The notes below the pieces were generated by a model that saw nothing but the letters and a program-made list of their open reading frames with translations, did not search any database and was not told where the DNA came from. Positions 34,065-42,930 of a DNA stretch of 64,000 nucleotides are shown piece by piece. The stretch spans positions 775,719-839,718 of the forward strand of contig NZ_JALAZE010000001.1 of the NCBI RefSeq assembly GCF_022809095.1. The letters are read 5' to 3'. Positions within the stretch are counted from its first letter, which is position 1. Each line of letters begins with the position of its first letter. This DNA is from Bacillus kexueae (GTDB taxonomy: Bacteria; Bacillota; Bacilli; Bacillales; Aeribacillaceae). The position numbers were made by a program, and so were the translations under genes.

Positions 34065-34246
34065 TAAGAAAAGCGCAAAGCGCAAGTCCTTAGGCGAAGG
34101 GCGCTGGAGGACCTGCGAGGAGGCTTCCGTCGCCACAGCAGGGCCGAAACGACCCGAGCTGATGGCGCTTGGAGCTAGACACCAAAAAAACGGTAAAGAG
34201 AATACTTTAACACTTTATTGAACTTAAACTTTCCGTAACAATAAAA
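34065..34246. repeat. Dispersed hairpin repeat, copy 4 (short form)
   Basis: TTAAGAAAAGCGCAAAGCGC through GGAGCTAGACACC to AACTTAAACTTTCCG, then TAACAATAAAAAG running into the yheA terminator. Nearly identical to copies 1 and 6. Confidence 0.92.
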
Positions 34247-34276
34247 AGAAAAAATCGAGGCTTTGACCTCGATTTT
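34246..34276 (-). terminator. yheA terminator
   Basis: Perfect stem AAAATCGAGG / CCTCGATTTT; the minus-strand tail is TTTTTTCTTTTTATTG, which merges with the repeat copy. Confidence 0.88.
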
Positions 34277-34286
34277 CTAGCAAGTA

Positions 34287-34640
34287 TTAATTTTGAATGC
34301 TTCCGTATAACTCTTCTAGCGGCTTCATAATGATTTTGTTTAAATCTTGGATCGCCATGCTCATGCGCTGTTCGCTTTCCATTAATTTTGCGATTTTCTC
34401 GTGCTGCTGAACAAGTTGTACTGATTTTTGCGCTTGTTCTACTTCTTCTTGCGTAATTTCTTCACCGTTCATTTGCTTTTGTTGAAGTTTTAATTGAATG
34501 TCACGGAAGTTTTCGAACATTCTTTTTGCTGATTCATCGTTCTCCACTTCATCATAAAGCTTTTTTAACGTTTTATATTCTTCACTCTCACGTAACGCTT
34601 CTTCTAACTTATACGCCACATCATATAAATTTTCTGCCAA
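34287..34640 (-). CDS. yheA: YlbF/YmcA family protein YheA
   Basis: 117 residues, the exact length of B. subtilis YheA. All-helical, with LYDVAYKLEEALRESEEYKTLKKLYDEVENDESAKRMFENFRDIQLKLQQ typical of the YlbF/YmcA family, whose better-studied members act with YaaT in RNase Y-dependent processing and development. YheA itself has no assigned function. Single-gene unit with its own terminator. Confidence 0.88.
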   Translation of the reverse strand: MAENLYDVAYKLEEALRESEEYKTLKKLYDEVENDESAKRMFENFRDIQLKLQQKQMNGEEITQEEVEQAQKSVQLVQQHEKIAKLMESEQRMSMAIQDLNKIIMKPLEELYGSIQN

Positions 34641-34719
34641 AATGGAAACCTCCTAATAATTGTTCAAGATCATGTAAAATGACCTTTCCACTATAACAAA
34701 CATATTCCAAACATTCAAT

Positions 34720-35433
34720 TTAAGACGTCATATTCGTTTCATTTCTCGCCGCTTTCTTCTCGCTATGTTGAGTACGAAACGGGTTTTTCCACTCCATTAA
34801 TACGCCGTAGTGACAAGACTCTTCGTCTTCCAAATAATCCGGGACAACCGATAGCGGGGTTCTACCGCATTTTAGTAAAAACGTTAAGACTGGATCCTTC
34901 AACTTTCCTTTCGTTACGTGCTCGACGTAACTTTCAGGAGAATAACTCGATTGTACCTTATGGTAGCCAGGCATTCTCCCTCCACCAAGCAAGCGGTCGA
35001 GCTTTCGTTGAATAACGACCTCGTACATAGAGAACATGAGCCATTTTCCAATGCCGAGCTTTCGATACGATGGCCGTACACTAATATCAACGACATACAA
35101 CGTATTTCCCGTTTCCGAATGATTGCGAATGTATCCATTGTCCGTTATTTCTTCCCACGTGTGGTTCGGCTGCTTCGGATTAAACGGAACGATTAAGCCA
35201 GTCATCGATCCTACGATTTCACCATCCACTTCCATACAAAGCGCACCATCTTGAAAGCGGTGAACATGCTCATATAATTGGTCTTCATTCCACCAAAGCT
35301 CTTTCGGAAATGGAGGGGGAAAGCATTCTCGCTGAATGTTAATTAAGGAGTCAAAATCATCCACGTCATAATTTCGAATGAGAGCACGGTGGCTCATACC
35401 ATCCTTCAACAGAAACAATTCTTTTTGATACAT
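34720..35433 (-). CDS. Stand-alone GNAT acetyltransferase related to the YhcX N-terminal domain
   Basis: 237 residues. The acetyl-CoA site reads VVDISVRPSYRKLGIGKWLMFSMYE. Four blocks match the GNAT half of the YhcX-like protein at 22273: HTWEEITDNGYIRNH, SYSPESYVEHVTKGKLKDPVLTFLL, VVPDYLEDEES and YGVLMEWKN. The nitrilase domain is absent. Start chosen at the ATG six bases after GGAGG. Substrate unknown. Confidence 0.8.
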   Translation of the reverse strand: MYQKELFLLKDGMSHRALIRNYDVDDFDSLINIQRECFPPPFPKELWWNEDQLYEHVHRFQDGALCMEVDGEIVGSMTGLIVPFNPKQPNHTWEEITDNGYIRNHSETGNTLYVVDISVRPSYRKLGIGKWLMFSMYEVVIQRKLDRLLGGGRMPGYHKVQSSYSPESYVEHVTKGKLKDPVLTFLLKCGRTPLSVVPDYLEDEESCHYGVLMEWKNPFRTQHSEKKAARNETNMTS

Positions 35434-35588
35434 CACATACCTCCATATGTTTTTTTCATATGTAGAGGTCTAAGATGCAAGGTATTATTATTCTAATTTT
35501 CAAACTTCTTTCATCATATCATATTTCTAGCTACTCCGCATGGAAATCGGTATGATAGAAGAAATCAATCAATATTGTGGAGGAGATC

Positions 35589-35918
35589 ATGAACATTATT
35601 ACATCAATGGAAGAAGCACGCACCTTTATTGAAGAGCATCCATTTGCCTTTCTATACATTTCGAAATCGAATTGCTCTGTTTGTCATGCTTTAAAACCGA
35701 AAGTTATCGACATGTTATTGGCGTTTCCAGCCGTTCAATTCGGGGAAATTAATGCTGATGATGTTCCAGAAGTTGCTGGAGCGTATTCCATTTTTACCGC
35801 CCCAGTTCTACTATTTTTCGTCGATGGAAAAGAAGTGATTCGTGAAGCTCGTTTCGTTCAAATGGAGGTACTAAAAAACCGCATGACCAAAATCTATGAG
35901 ATGACCAAGCCAAACTAA
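35589..35918 (+). CDS. Thioredoxin-like protein
   Basis: 109 residues of thioredoxin fold with active site CSVC (SKSNCSVCHALKP), cis-proline segment FTAPVLLFFVDG and Asp-rich FGEINADDVPEVAGAYSI. The motif differs from thioredoxin's CGPC, so it is more likely a specialised thiol reductase or monothiol-like protein. The ATG at 35589 follows GGAGGAGA; an earlier GTG overlaps that site. No signal peptide, so cytosolic. Confidence 0.8.
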   Translation: MNIITSMEEARTFIEEHPFAFLYISKSNCSVCHALKPKVIDMLLAFPAVQFGEINADDVPEVAGAYSIFTAPVLLFFVDGKEVIREARFVQMEVLKNRMTKIYEMTKPN

Positions 35919-35925
35919 ACAATGT

Positions 35926-35969
35926 AAAAAAGCGATCCTATGCCGTTTGCATGTAGATCGCTTTTTTTA
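35926..35969 (+). terminator. Terminator of the thioredoxin-like gene
   Basis: AAAAAAGCGATC / GATCGCTTTTTT around a 20-base loop; symmetric, so it may also act for the convergent yheB. Confidence 0.82.
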
Positions 35970-35992
35970 TCGTAGGACTTTCCTTCAATTCT

Positions 35993-37120
35993 TCATAACA
36001 CTAACACAATAATGGCTTGAACAAGGCCAATCATCCCGCCTAAAAGCGCACCTAGATAGGTGATCATTTTAAATTCACGTCTCGATATGGATAAGACCAT
36101 TTCTTCAAGTCGCTCAACAGAAAAGGTTTCGACTTGCTCTTTAACGATCTGGTCAATGTTCATCATGTTCATCATCATCCCAATTCGCTCGCGAATGTAA
36201 TTCCGAATCACATCCATCACTTTCGGAACTCCTTTTTTAATGATGATGGCTTCATACGGCTGTAAAAGTTCTGAAATGGTCCGGTCGAACTGTCGGTCCA
36301 CTTGAATTTCAGCCGTAACTCGCTCAGCAACCGAACGGCTAATGGCTTCTACATCCCACTTTGCTGTGACTTCATGGACCGGACGATCTGAAAGCTTATC
36401 CCATTCACCTTCAAGAAGGTTTGTGAGCATCTGAACCGTCCCTTCATGACGGAAAAACTTTATAACTTCTGGTTGAACTTTTTCTTCTATGCTCGTATTT
36501 CCTAAAAACATTTGCAGCATATTTCCTAACATGCCGCGCCCGAGAAGAAAGTCATCAATCATTTTCTTTAGTCGCTTTTTTCCTTCGTCCGTTTCAAAAT
36601 AGGCAGCCCCTCGATCTGCAATATAAGATGCGAGCTTTGGCATAAGTTGTTTCACTTCATCATTCCAGCGCTCGCTTAATAGTTGCTTAACGCTTTGTTC
36701 AGAAGTTAAGAAGGATTGGACTTTCTTTTCAATGAACTTCGTTAGTCTACCGTTTGTCTGTTCCTTCGCATTATCAAACCCGAAGGAAGCAAGCAATTCA
36801 CCAAGTGTTAAATCCTTTTTAATAAAACGCGAAATTTCTTTTTCAATAATGCTTCTAATACTTTTTTGGAAGGACTCATTTTCGAGTCTTTTCTTAATCC
36901 CTTCCGGTGTCACGAGATGGTCCACAACCATTTTTCCGAGCTGAGTAGCCAATTCATCTCGTCGCTTCGGAATGAGTCCAGGTGTGAACGGAACTCGTTT
37001 TCCAAATACATAAAGCGGCTTATACGGTCGAAAGAGCATTTTGATAGCAAGTGAATTCGTCACCCCTCCGATTAAAGCCCCGATAACCATCATGAATAAG
37101 ATCATTACAAAAACTTTCAT
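35993..37120 (-). CDS. yheB: DUF445 membrane protein YheB
   Basis: 375 residues (B. subtilis YheB 377). An N-terminal helix with the DUF445 motif [19 protein letters not shown], a long amphipathic helical middle (KPLY ... [24 protein letters not shown]) and a C-terminal helix ([20 protein letters not shown]). Function unknown. The frame is open 21 codons upstream, but those codons are AT-rich and non-conserved; GAGGAAG serves the ATG at 37120. Divergent from the yheD/yheC cluster. Confidence 0.84.
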   Translation of the reverse strand: MKVFVMILFMMVIGALIGGVTNSLAIKMLFRPYKPLYVFGKRVPFTPGLIPKRRDELATQLGKMVVDHLVTPEGIKKRLENESFQKSIRSIIEKEISRFIKKDLTLGELLASFGFDNAKEQTNGRLTKFIEKKVQSFLTSEQSVKQLLSERWNDEVKQLMPKLASYIADRGAAYFETDEGKKRLKKMIDDFLLGRGMLGNMLQMFLGNTSIEEKVQPEVIKFFRHEGTVQMLTNLLEGEWDKLSDRPVHEVTAKWDVEAISRSVAERVTAEIQVDRQFDRTISELLQPYEAIIIKKGVPKVMDVIRNYIRERIGMMMNMMNIDQIVKEQVETFSVERLEEMVLSISRREFKMITYLGALLGGMIGLVQAIIVLVL

Positions 37121-37245
37121 GCGCATCTTCCTCATTCTAAAATCACGATATTTTAAAAAAAACATACGATATGATAGCAACATTTGCCTAAGACATTATT
37201 ATAGAACTTGACAGTCTTTCTTTGCAAATGAGGGTGGAAATGAAA

Positions 37246-38595
37246 ATGGAAAAAGTGATTGTACGTCCACTTAAAACAAAATCAGCGTATCATCATATTC
37301 AAATGAGCGATACATTACAAGCTCAACTGCACATCCCTCTTCGGTCGAGCATTCGCATAAAATGCGGCAAAAAAACCGTTCATGCGATGACAAGCTTTGT
37401 GCACGATGAGAAGTCAGCCATCTACGCCAGCCATTCGATTTTTGAAACATTACATTTACCGATTGTAAACATACCGCTGCAACTTCAATACGATGAAAAG
37501 GCCCATATCCTTTCACTCGGCCCAATTATCGCGATTGTCACGGAGGATGTGACGACTTCCGATCGAACATTTGGCAATATCCATACATTTTGCGAAGAGT
37601 TCGCCTTATTCGGGGAACAAAGCCATGCATTTGTATACGTATCGTCCCCAACAAAGTTTCAACAACCCGACTTTGGGGGGTACTGTTTCCATGAAGGAAA
37701 ATGGGAAGAATACCGTTCACTTCCGCTTCCGAACGTCGTATATAACCGTATTCATTCACGGAAATTTGAACAATCCGAGAAATACCAATTCATCATACAT
37801 CAACTTCACCAATATGACATTCCATTCTTTAATCAACGGTATTTAAATAAATGGGAGATACACGATATTCTAGCCGAAAAAAGTCATCTTCATCCTTACG
37901 TACCCAAAACAGCATTGCTCGATTCAAAGCATGCCCTTGAAACGTATCTCCACGATTTCTTACACGTATTTTTAAAACCGATTCACGGAAGTCAAGGTCG
38001 AAACATTTATCAAATTCAAAAAGAGAACGAACGATTCAGCGTGAAAGAATCGAATACGAACCCCCCATCATCAAAAACATTTCAACAATTCGGAGAGTTG
38101 TATGAGTTTCTTTATCCACAAATAAAGAAAGAGCCGTATATCGTCCAAGAAGCAATTCCCCTTATTCGTTTCAAAGGTCGGCCTGTTGATTTTCGCATCC
38201 TTTGTCATAAAAAATCTTCACATAAATGGGTCGTCACTTCTGCGGTCGCGCGTGTGTCTGCTGAAAATCAGTTCGTTTCTAACATTGCAAAGGGCGGCGA
38301 GCTTCATGATTTAACATTCCTGTTATCTACTCTTTTTCCTGCTACTCATCATCATATCCGAAAACTACTTTTTGAAATCTCGGTGGAAGCTGCCAAAACG
38401 ATTTCTGCCAATATGGATGGAACGTTCGCGGAATTCGGCATCGACATGGCGTTAAGTGAAGAGGGGCATCCATGGCTACTAGAAATGAATACAAAGCCTT
38501 CAAAAAACATGACCCCGAATTCATCCAATTCTTACCGTCCATCGGTCAAAGCAATTGCCCATCACTGTCTATACCTCGCCGGTTATGATGGCTAA
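37246..38595 (+). CDS. yheD: YheD-type endospore coat-associated ATP-grasp protein (copy 1)
   Basis: About 449 residues. An N-terminal beta-rich domain of roughly 100 residues precedes an ATP-grasp domain (about 190-440) with VFLKPIHGSQGRNIYQI, the VDFRILCH segment and the metal-binding EFGIDMALSEEG ... WLLEMNTKPSK. ATP-grasp enzymes ligate carboxylates to amines, but the YheC/D substrate is unknown; in B. subtilis these are spore-associated. Of three clustered starts, ATG 37246 has the best spacing from AGGGTGG. First of four related genes in tandem. Confidence 0.82.
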   Translation: MEKVIVRPLKTKSAYHHIQMSDTLQAQLHIPLRSSIRIKCGKKTVHAMTSFVHDEKSAIYASHSIFETLHLPIVNIPLQLQYDEKAHILSLGPIIAIVTEDVTTSDRTFGNIHTFCEEFALFGEQSHAFVYVSSPTKFQQPDFGGYCFHEGKWEEYRSLPLPNVVYNRIHSRKFEQSEKYQFIIHQLHQYDIPFFNQRYLNKWEIHDILAEKSHLHPYVPKTALLDSKHALETYLHDFLHVFLKPIHGSQGRNIYQIQKENERFSVKESNTNPPSSKTFQQFGELYEFLYPQIKKEPYIVQEAIPLIRFKGRPVDFRILCHKKSSHKWVVTSAVARVSAENQFVSNIAKGGELHDLTFLLSTLFPATHHHIRKLLFEISVEAAKTISANMDGTFAEFGIDMALSEEGHPWLLEMNTKPSKNMTPNSSNSYRPSVKAIAHHCLYLAGYDG

Positions 38596-38622
38596 TTGCG
38601 ACGCATATATTGTAGGAGTATC

Positions 38623-38644
38623 GGCAAGTTTATGAAAACTTGCC
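38623..38644. other. Inverted repeat between yheD copy 1 and yheC copy 1
   Basis: Perfect 9-bp arms GGCAAGTTT / AAACTTGCC with a 4-base loop, without a following T-run. Could act as an RNA-stabilising or attenuating hairpin between the two genes. Confidence 0.5.
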
Positions 38645-38679
38645 ATCTCTACATTTGAGATATGGAAGGAATGAATCAA

Positions 38680-39750
38680 ATGCCCACCATCGGATTTCTC
38701 GTGACGAACGAAAAACATGAACAAGCCTATTTATCCGGTGTCGCTCAAGCAGCAAAACAGTACGGTTTTACGTGTATTCGCTTCCTTCCTGAAGGGTACA
38801 TGGATGACTATGTTTCCGGTGAGCGGTATCTTCCAACACATAAAATGTGGGAGAAAACAACACTCCCCTTACCAGATATCATTTACGATCGATGCCATTA
38901 TGCCAAACCGAATTCCAAGCAAAAACAAAGGGTACAACAATTGAAACAAGCGACCAATATTCCGTTTCTTCAATACGGGCTTCCGAATAAATGGACGATT
39001 TATGAACGTCTGCAAACATCCGGTGTGAAACGGTATTTGCCGACAACGGAATTCGTCGATGACGTAAACCTTGTCTTTTCCTTCCTTCAAAAATGGAAAA
39101 AGATTATTGTCAAACCCGTTTTTGGCTCAACCGGGCGAGGCATCATGACCTTTAAATCTTCATCATCAGAACGATATGTGTTGCAATATGTGACTAAATC
39201 AAACGAAACAAAAGAAAAGATCGTTACCAAACCAATCGCAACAACGCTACTGAAGGCATTATTGAAAAAATCTCCTTATCTCATCCAACCACTTCTTTCT
39301 TTACGTACCGAAGACCATCGTCCTTTTGACCTTCGACTGCTCCTTCAAAAAGACCGAAACGGGCAGTGGACTATTCGATCAAAAGCGATCCGTTTAGGAC
39401 AACAATTTGCTTATGTTTCCAACATCGCTAAAGGGGGACGATTTCTTCCCTTTAATGAAAGGACACTCACTTGGGACCCGTCTGAACAAGTAGATGATTT
39501 ACTTCAAAAGCTATTGCCAGCTATGGAGACGCGATTCCATACTCTCTTTGAACTCGGAATCGATGTAGGCGTAGATTTACAAAATAAACGAATTTGGCTG
39601 TTAGATGTAAATTCCAAACCGGGTTATAAAATTATTTTCCACCTCGCCCCTGAGCGGGCAGAAGATTTATATAAAGCACCATTACTGTACGGCTTATATG
39701 TATTAGAACAGGAGGTGAACCGTTATGAGAGTCAACATCCACCTTGTTGA
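38680..39750 (+). CDS. yheC: YheC-type coat-associated ATP-grasp protein (copy 1)
   Basis: 356 residues (B. subtilis YheC 363). It starts MPTIGFLVTNEKHEQAYLSG with no separate N-terminal domain, then an ATP-grasp fold: IIVKPVFGSTGRGIMTFK, PFDLRLLLQK, and LGIDVGVDLQ ... IWLLDVNSKPGYK. Two upstream ATGs lie in or before the GGAAGGA ribosome site; the ATG at 38680 is placed nine bases after it. Its end overlaps the next gene by 26 bp. Confidence 0.8.
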   Translation: MPTIGFLVTNEKHEQAYLSGVAQAAKQYGFTCIRFLPEGYMDDYVSGERYLPTHKMWEKTTLPLPDIIYDRCHYAKPNSKQKQRVQQLKQATNIPFLQYGLPNKWTIYERLQTSGVKRYLPTTEFVDDVNLVFSFLQKWKKIIVKPVFGSTGRGIMTFKSSSSERYVLQYVTKSNETKEKIVTKPIATTLLKALLKKSPYLIQPLLSLRTEDHRPFDLRLLLQKDRNGQWTIRSKAIRLGQQFAYVSNIAKGGRFLPFNERTLTWDPSEQVDDLLQKLLPAMETRFHTLFELGIDVGVDLQNKRIWLLDVNSKPGYKIIFHLAPERAEDLYKAPLLYGLYVLEQEVNRYESQHPPC

Positions 39751-41074
39751 ACACCATGAAGATGCGATTGTACTTCCTCAATCGTTCCAAGCCTATCGAA
39801 TTTCTGACCTTTTTTTCGGACAGAAAACGAGGTCATGTAGAATTTACTACCATAGTCACCATCCCCACCACATGTATGTATCAACAACTTTGAGTGAAAA
39901 GTTAGGTATGCGCGATGGAATGGAAATGAATCTCCTTCTGGTCCATCGTAGATTATATATTGGCCCTATTGTCGGCATCTTATCAGCAGGCTTTACGAAA
40001 TCTCCGTTACGTCCGCTTGGAAAACGGTCGATGATGTTTTCCAAATACATTGAAAGCAGCAAAAAAGCTGGCTCATTCTCATACGTATTCGGCGCCCATC
40101 AAATCGATTGGGAAAATGAATGGATTGAAGGCTACACCTATACGAACAAAGGGTGGGAAAAAATAAAAGCCCCTTTCCCAAATGTCATTTACAATCGACT
40201 TCCAAATCGGAAGGTCGAAACGTTAGACACTTTTCAATCACTGATGAAAAGCTTCCAACAAAAATGGCACATCCCTCTATTTAACGAACGCTTTTTAAGC
40301 AAAACAGATGTGACCGATTTCTTAGTCAATACCCCATGTGAAGCTTATATTCCAGCAACTATTCCGAACCCTACAATTAAACAAGTTGAAGACATGATAC
40401 ACGAATACTTTAGCGTCTTTTTAAAACCGATTAACGGCTCACTTGGCCTAGGGGTGTACAAGTTAAGCTACACTCCTCAAGAAAAGAAGTATTACGCACG
40501 CTATATCGATGAAAAGAATCAAAAACGGTTAACGAAATACCCTTCGATTCAAGCTTTTTTTACAGAAACGTTTCAAAATCGGCAGTTAAGTCGGTATATC
40601 GTTCAACAAGCCATCCCCCTCCTCCATCATCAGCAGTTACCAATTGATTTTCGTGTCCATACGAATAAAGATGAACACGGAAAGTGGAAGCTAAGTGCAA
40701 TGGCCGGAAAAGTCGCAGGGAAAGGCAGTGTTACGACCCATGTGAAAACTGGCGGGACCATTTTAACCATCCCTGAAATTGAAACGCTCCTACAGCCTTC
40801 CTTTTCGATAAGAGAGCGACTGCATCAGGCAGCCCTCTCCATTAGTGAGCAAATTGAGGAACGAATAGATGGTGATATAGGTGAAATCGGATTTGATTTT
40901 GGCATTGACCGGAATGGAGAAGTTTGGCTGTTTGAAGCAAATTCAAAGCCTGGGCGGTCCATCTTCCACCATGATGAACTTAATCGTGAAGACCATCTTA
41001 CACGAGAACTCATTTTTTTCTATGCACAATTCCTTATGAAGCAATCCATTCACGAAAAGGCTGGGACACTATGA
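39725..41074 (+). CDS. YheD-type coat-associated ATP-grasp protein (copy 2)
   Basis: 449 residues with the same layout as copy 1: N-terminal beta-rich domain, then ATP-grasp with VFLKPINGSLGLGVYKL, IDFRVHTNKDEHG and IGFDFGIDRNGEVWLFEANSKPGRS. The shared phrase for the linker (FPNVIYNRLPNRKVE) also recurs in copy 1 (LPNVVYNRIHSRKFE). It begins inside the previous gene behind a strong AGGAGGTGA ribosome site and overlaps the next gene by 4 bp, so the cluster is one operon. Confidence 0.82.
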   Translation: MRVNIHLVEHHEDAIVLPQSFQAYRISDLFFGQKTRSCRIYYHSHHPHHMYVSTTLSEKLGMRDGMEMNLLLVHRRLYIGPIVGILSAGFTKSPLRPLGKRSMMFSKYIESSKKAGSFSYVFGAHQIDWENEWIEGYTYTNKGWEKIKAPFPNVIYNRLPNRKVETLDTFQSLMKSFQQKWHIPLFNERFLSKTDVTDFLVNTPCEAYIPATIPNPTIKQVEDMIHEYFSVFLKPINGSLGLGVYKLSYTPQEKKYYARYIDEKNQKRLTKYPSIQAFFTETFQNRQLSRYIVQQAIPLLHHQQLPIDFRVHTNKDEHGKWKLSAMAGKVAGKGSVTTHVKTGGTILTIPEIETLLQPSFSIRERLHQAALSISEQIEERIDGDIGEIGFDFGIDRNGEVWLFEANSKPGRSIFHHDELNREDHLTRELIFFYAQFLMKQSIHEKAGTL

Positions 41075-42114
41075 AGAAGACACCCTTTCTTGTCGGTATT
41101 TTAGCCGGTGACTCGCAGGCAGGAAAACCGTTTGTCGGCAATGTAGCGTTATTTAAACAACTACAAGCAAAAATTCGGCATCAACGTGGTGATGCTTTCG
41201 TCTTTACGCCATCAACAATCAAGAATAATCGAATCGATGGTTTCCAATACATTCAAAAAAAGTGGATTCAAAAACCTTTCCGATTCCCGGACGTCGTGTA
41301 TAATCGCTTTCCGTTTCGGGAGGATGAAGTATCCATGAACTGGCTGTACCAACTATTTGATCATCATAATATTCCCTTTTTTAACCGTCATTTTTTTCAT
41401 AAAGGAGAAGTGTACGAAGTACTTCGAGAGCATGAAATGTTAGCTACTCATCTCCCTATGACGAAGACCATTGACTCCATTCAAGATGTTGTCACCTTCA
41501 TTCGAAGGTATCCATTTGTCTACATCAAACGAGCATTAAGTAGCAAAGGCGATGGCGTTTTTAAAATCACATGTACCGCTTCACATTATTTCATGGAAAC
41601 GCCGAACGACACATGGACAATTCCATCCATTCAAGAAATGGTTGACCACATTCAACCGTCGTTTCAAACGACGCCTTATATCATTCAAGAAGGCATCGAA
41701 ACAGATCACTTCAATGGTCACAAATACGATGTACGAGTCTACGTTCATGCGTTTCAAAACCAATTCGTCGTATCTGGTATAGGCGTACGCGTATCCTGTG
41801 CGCAATCGGTCACCACTCACGTACCAAAAGGCGGAAAAATCATTCCTTTTTCCGTTGTTTCCGACCGTTTTAATGAGCGTAATATAAAAGAAATTTGCCA
41901 ACATATTGGAGAGGCCCTTTCTAACAGATACGGATTAGTCGGTGAATTTTCGGTCGACATCGGCCGTACACCTGATGGTCGACTCTATATCTTTGAAGTG
42001 AATGCCAAACCGATGAAATTCGATGAACAAATAATTTACGAACAAGGACTAGACAATCTCGTCTCCTATTTTTACCAGCTTACAACCTCAAAAAGGGATT
42101 CCGCCTTTCAGTAG
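41071..42114 (+). CDS. YheC-type coat-associated ATP-grasp protein (copy 2)
   Basis: 347 residues, YheC-like without the N-terminal domain: FLVGILAGDSQAG start, FPDVVYNRFPFRE, YIKRALSSKGDGVFKI (the P-loop-like strand, with KRAL replacing KPIHG), KYDVRVYVHAF and VGEFSVDIGRTPDGRLYIFEVNAKP. Coupled to the previous gene by ATGA. The K-P to K-R change in the first motif may weaken or alter nucleotide binding compared with the other three. Confidence 0.78.
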   Translation: MKKTPFLVGILAGDSQAGKPFVGNVALFKQLQAKIRHQRGDAFVFTPSTIKNNRIDGFQYIQKKWIQKPFRFPDVVYNRFPFREDEVSMNWLYQLFDHHNIPFFNRHFFHKGEVYEVLREHEMLATHLPMTKTIDSIQDVVTFIRRYPFVYIKRALSSKGDGVFKITCTASHYFMETPNDTWTIPSIQEMVDHIQPSFQTTPYIIQEGIETDHFNGHKYDVRVYVHAFQNQFVVSGIGVRVSCAQSVTTHVPKGGKIIPFSVVSDRFNERNIKEICQHIGEALSNRYGLVGEFSVDIGRTPDGRLYIFEVNAKPMKFDEQIIYEQGLDNLVSYFYQLTTSKRDSAFQ

Positions 42115-42325
42115 CGAATACTACTATAAAACACCTAAGAAAAAGTCATAAATTCATGTAGTACTTTAGCGAAAGGCTACAGATTCCTGCGATACGACTG
42201 CCCATTTGGGTAAATTGAGAGTAAAACGAGTAGAGATCTCCCTGATGAAAGCGTCTGCCTTTCACGTTTCATTCAAAAAATAATCTTCTTTAAAAATAGC
42301 GAAAGAAAAAAAGGAGTGAGATGTT
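42115..42325. other. Intergenic region with possible decayed repeat
   Basis: No gene. Fragments near 42165-42265 (GCGAAAGGCTACAGATTCCTGCG, GAGATCTCC, GAAAGCGTCTGCC) recall the GC-rich intergenic repeat family in heavily eroded form. yheE has its own ribosome site and probably its promoter here. Confidence 0.35.
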
Positions 42326-42535
42326 ATGATTACACACTTTCAATGGAAACCATTACTTAAGCAATCAAACTTACCCGGATGGCGTATCTCCTTTTTCTTC
42401 AACGGCGTTCATTACGATGCCATTTACCATCGCTCTGGTCAAATCGAGTGGGGACAGACGATTCCCCCAAAAGACAAAGAACAATTAATCATTGAACAAA
42501 TTCACGAACTCATGCTCTTCCACATTTACGATTGA
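42326..42535 (+). CDS. yheE: YheE family protein
   Basis: 69 residues with WKPLLKQSNLPGWRISFFFNGVHYDAIYHRSGQIEWG, matching the short YheE-type protein (DUF5342) that neighbours yheD and sspB in B. subtilis. Soluble, beta-rich; function unknown. Ribosome site AAAAAGGAGTGAG. Confidence 0.78.
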   Translation: MITHFQWKPLLKQSNLPGWRISFFFNGVHYDAIYHRSGQIEWGQTIPPKDKEQLIIEQIHELMLFHIYD

Positions 42536-42605
42536 TTTCCATAAATAAATGAACGAGACGAGCACAAACTAATCACGACCCAACGTTTTACAGGGAGGAA
42601 TCGTG

Positions 42606-42794
42606 ATGAACAACAAAGAGCGCAAAGACTTAGAGTACGAAGGGCGTAACGAAGCGTATATGGACATTGACCGAATGATTAATGAAGGTCTTTCAGGAGG
42701 GTCAGTCCATTACCGATACGAAATGGCCAATATTGAAGAAGCAAGAGACCTCGAAAAAGAAGAACCACCTTACGATTGTAAGGGAGATTGTTAA
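42606..42794 (+). CDS. Small acidic hypothetical protein, 62 aa
   Basis: Highly charged, with KERKDLEYEGRNEAYMDIDRMINEGLSGGSVHYRYE and a C-terminal DCKGDC that could chelate metal or form a disulfide. AGGGAGGAA precedes the ATG at 42606; the GTG three bases earlier is less likely. A terminator follows at 42811. Resembles short Bacillus proteins of unknown role near yheE; no name assigned. Confidence 0.6.
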   Translation: MNNKERKDLEYEGRNEAYMDIDRMINEGLSGGSVHYRYEMANIEEARDLEKEEPPYDCKGDC

Positions 42795-42810
42795 ATAGGC
42801 AAGACTAATT

Positions 42811-42834
42811 GACCGCGATATAAGCGGTCTTTTT
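42811..42834 (+). terminator. Terminator of the 62-aa protein gene
   Basis: Stem GACCGC / GCGGTC with GATATAA loop and TTTTTC tail. Confidence 0.82.
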
Positions 42835-42930
42835 CATTTTTCCATCGAAAAGTAAAATCAATCTATTCAAAAAGCAAAAAAGTTAAAATTTTGGTACGAT
42901 AGAAATGAATGAGCGGGAAAGGAGTTGACG

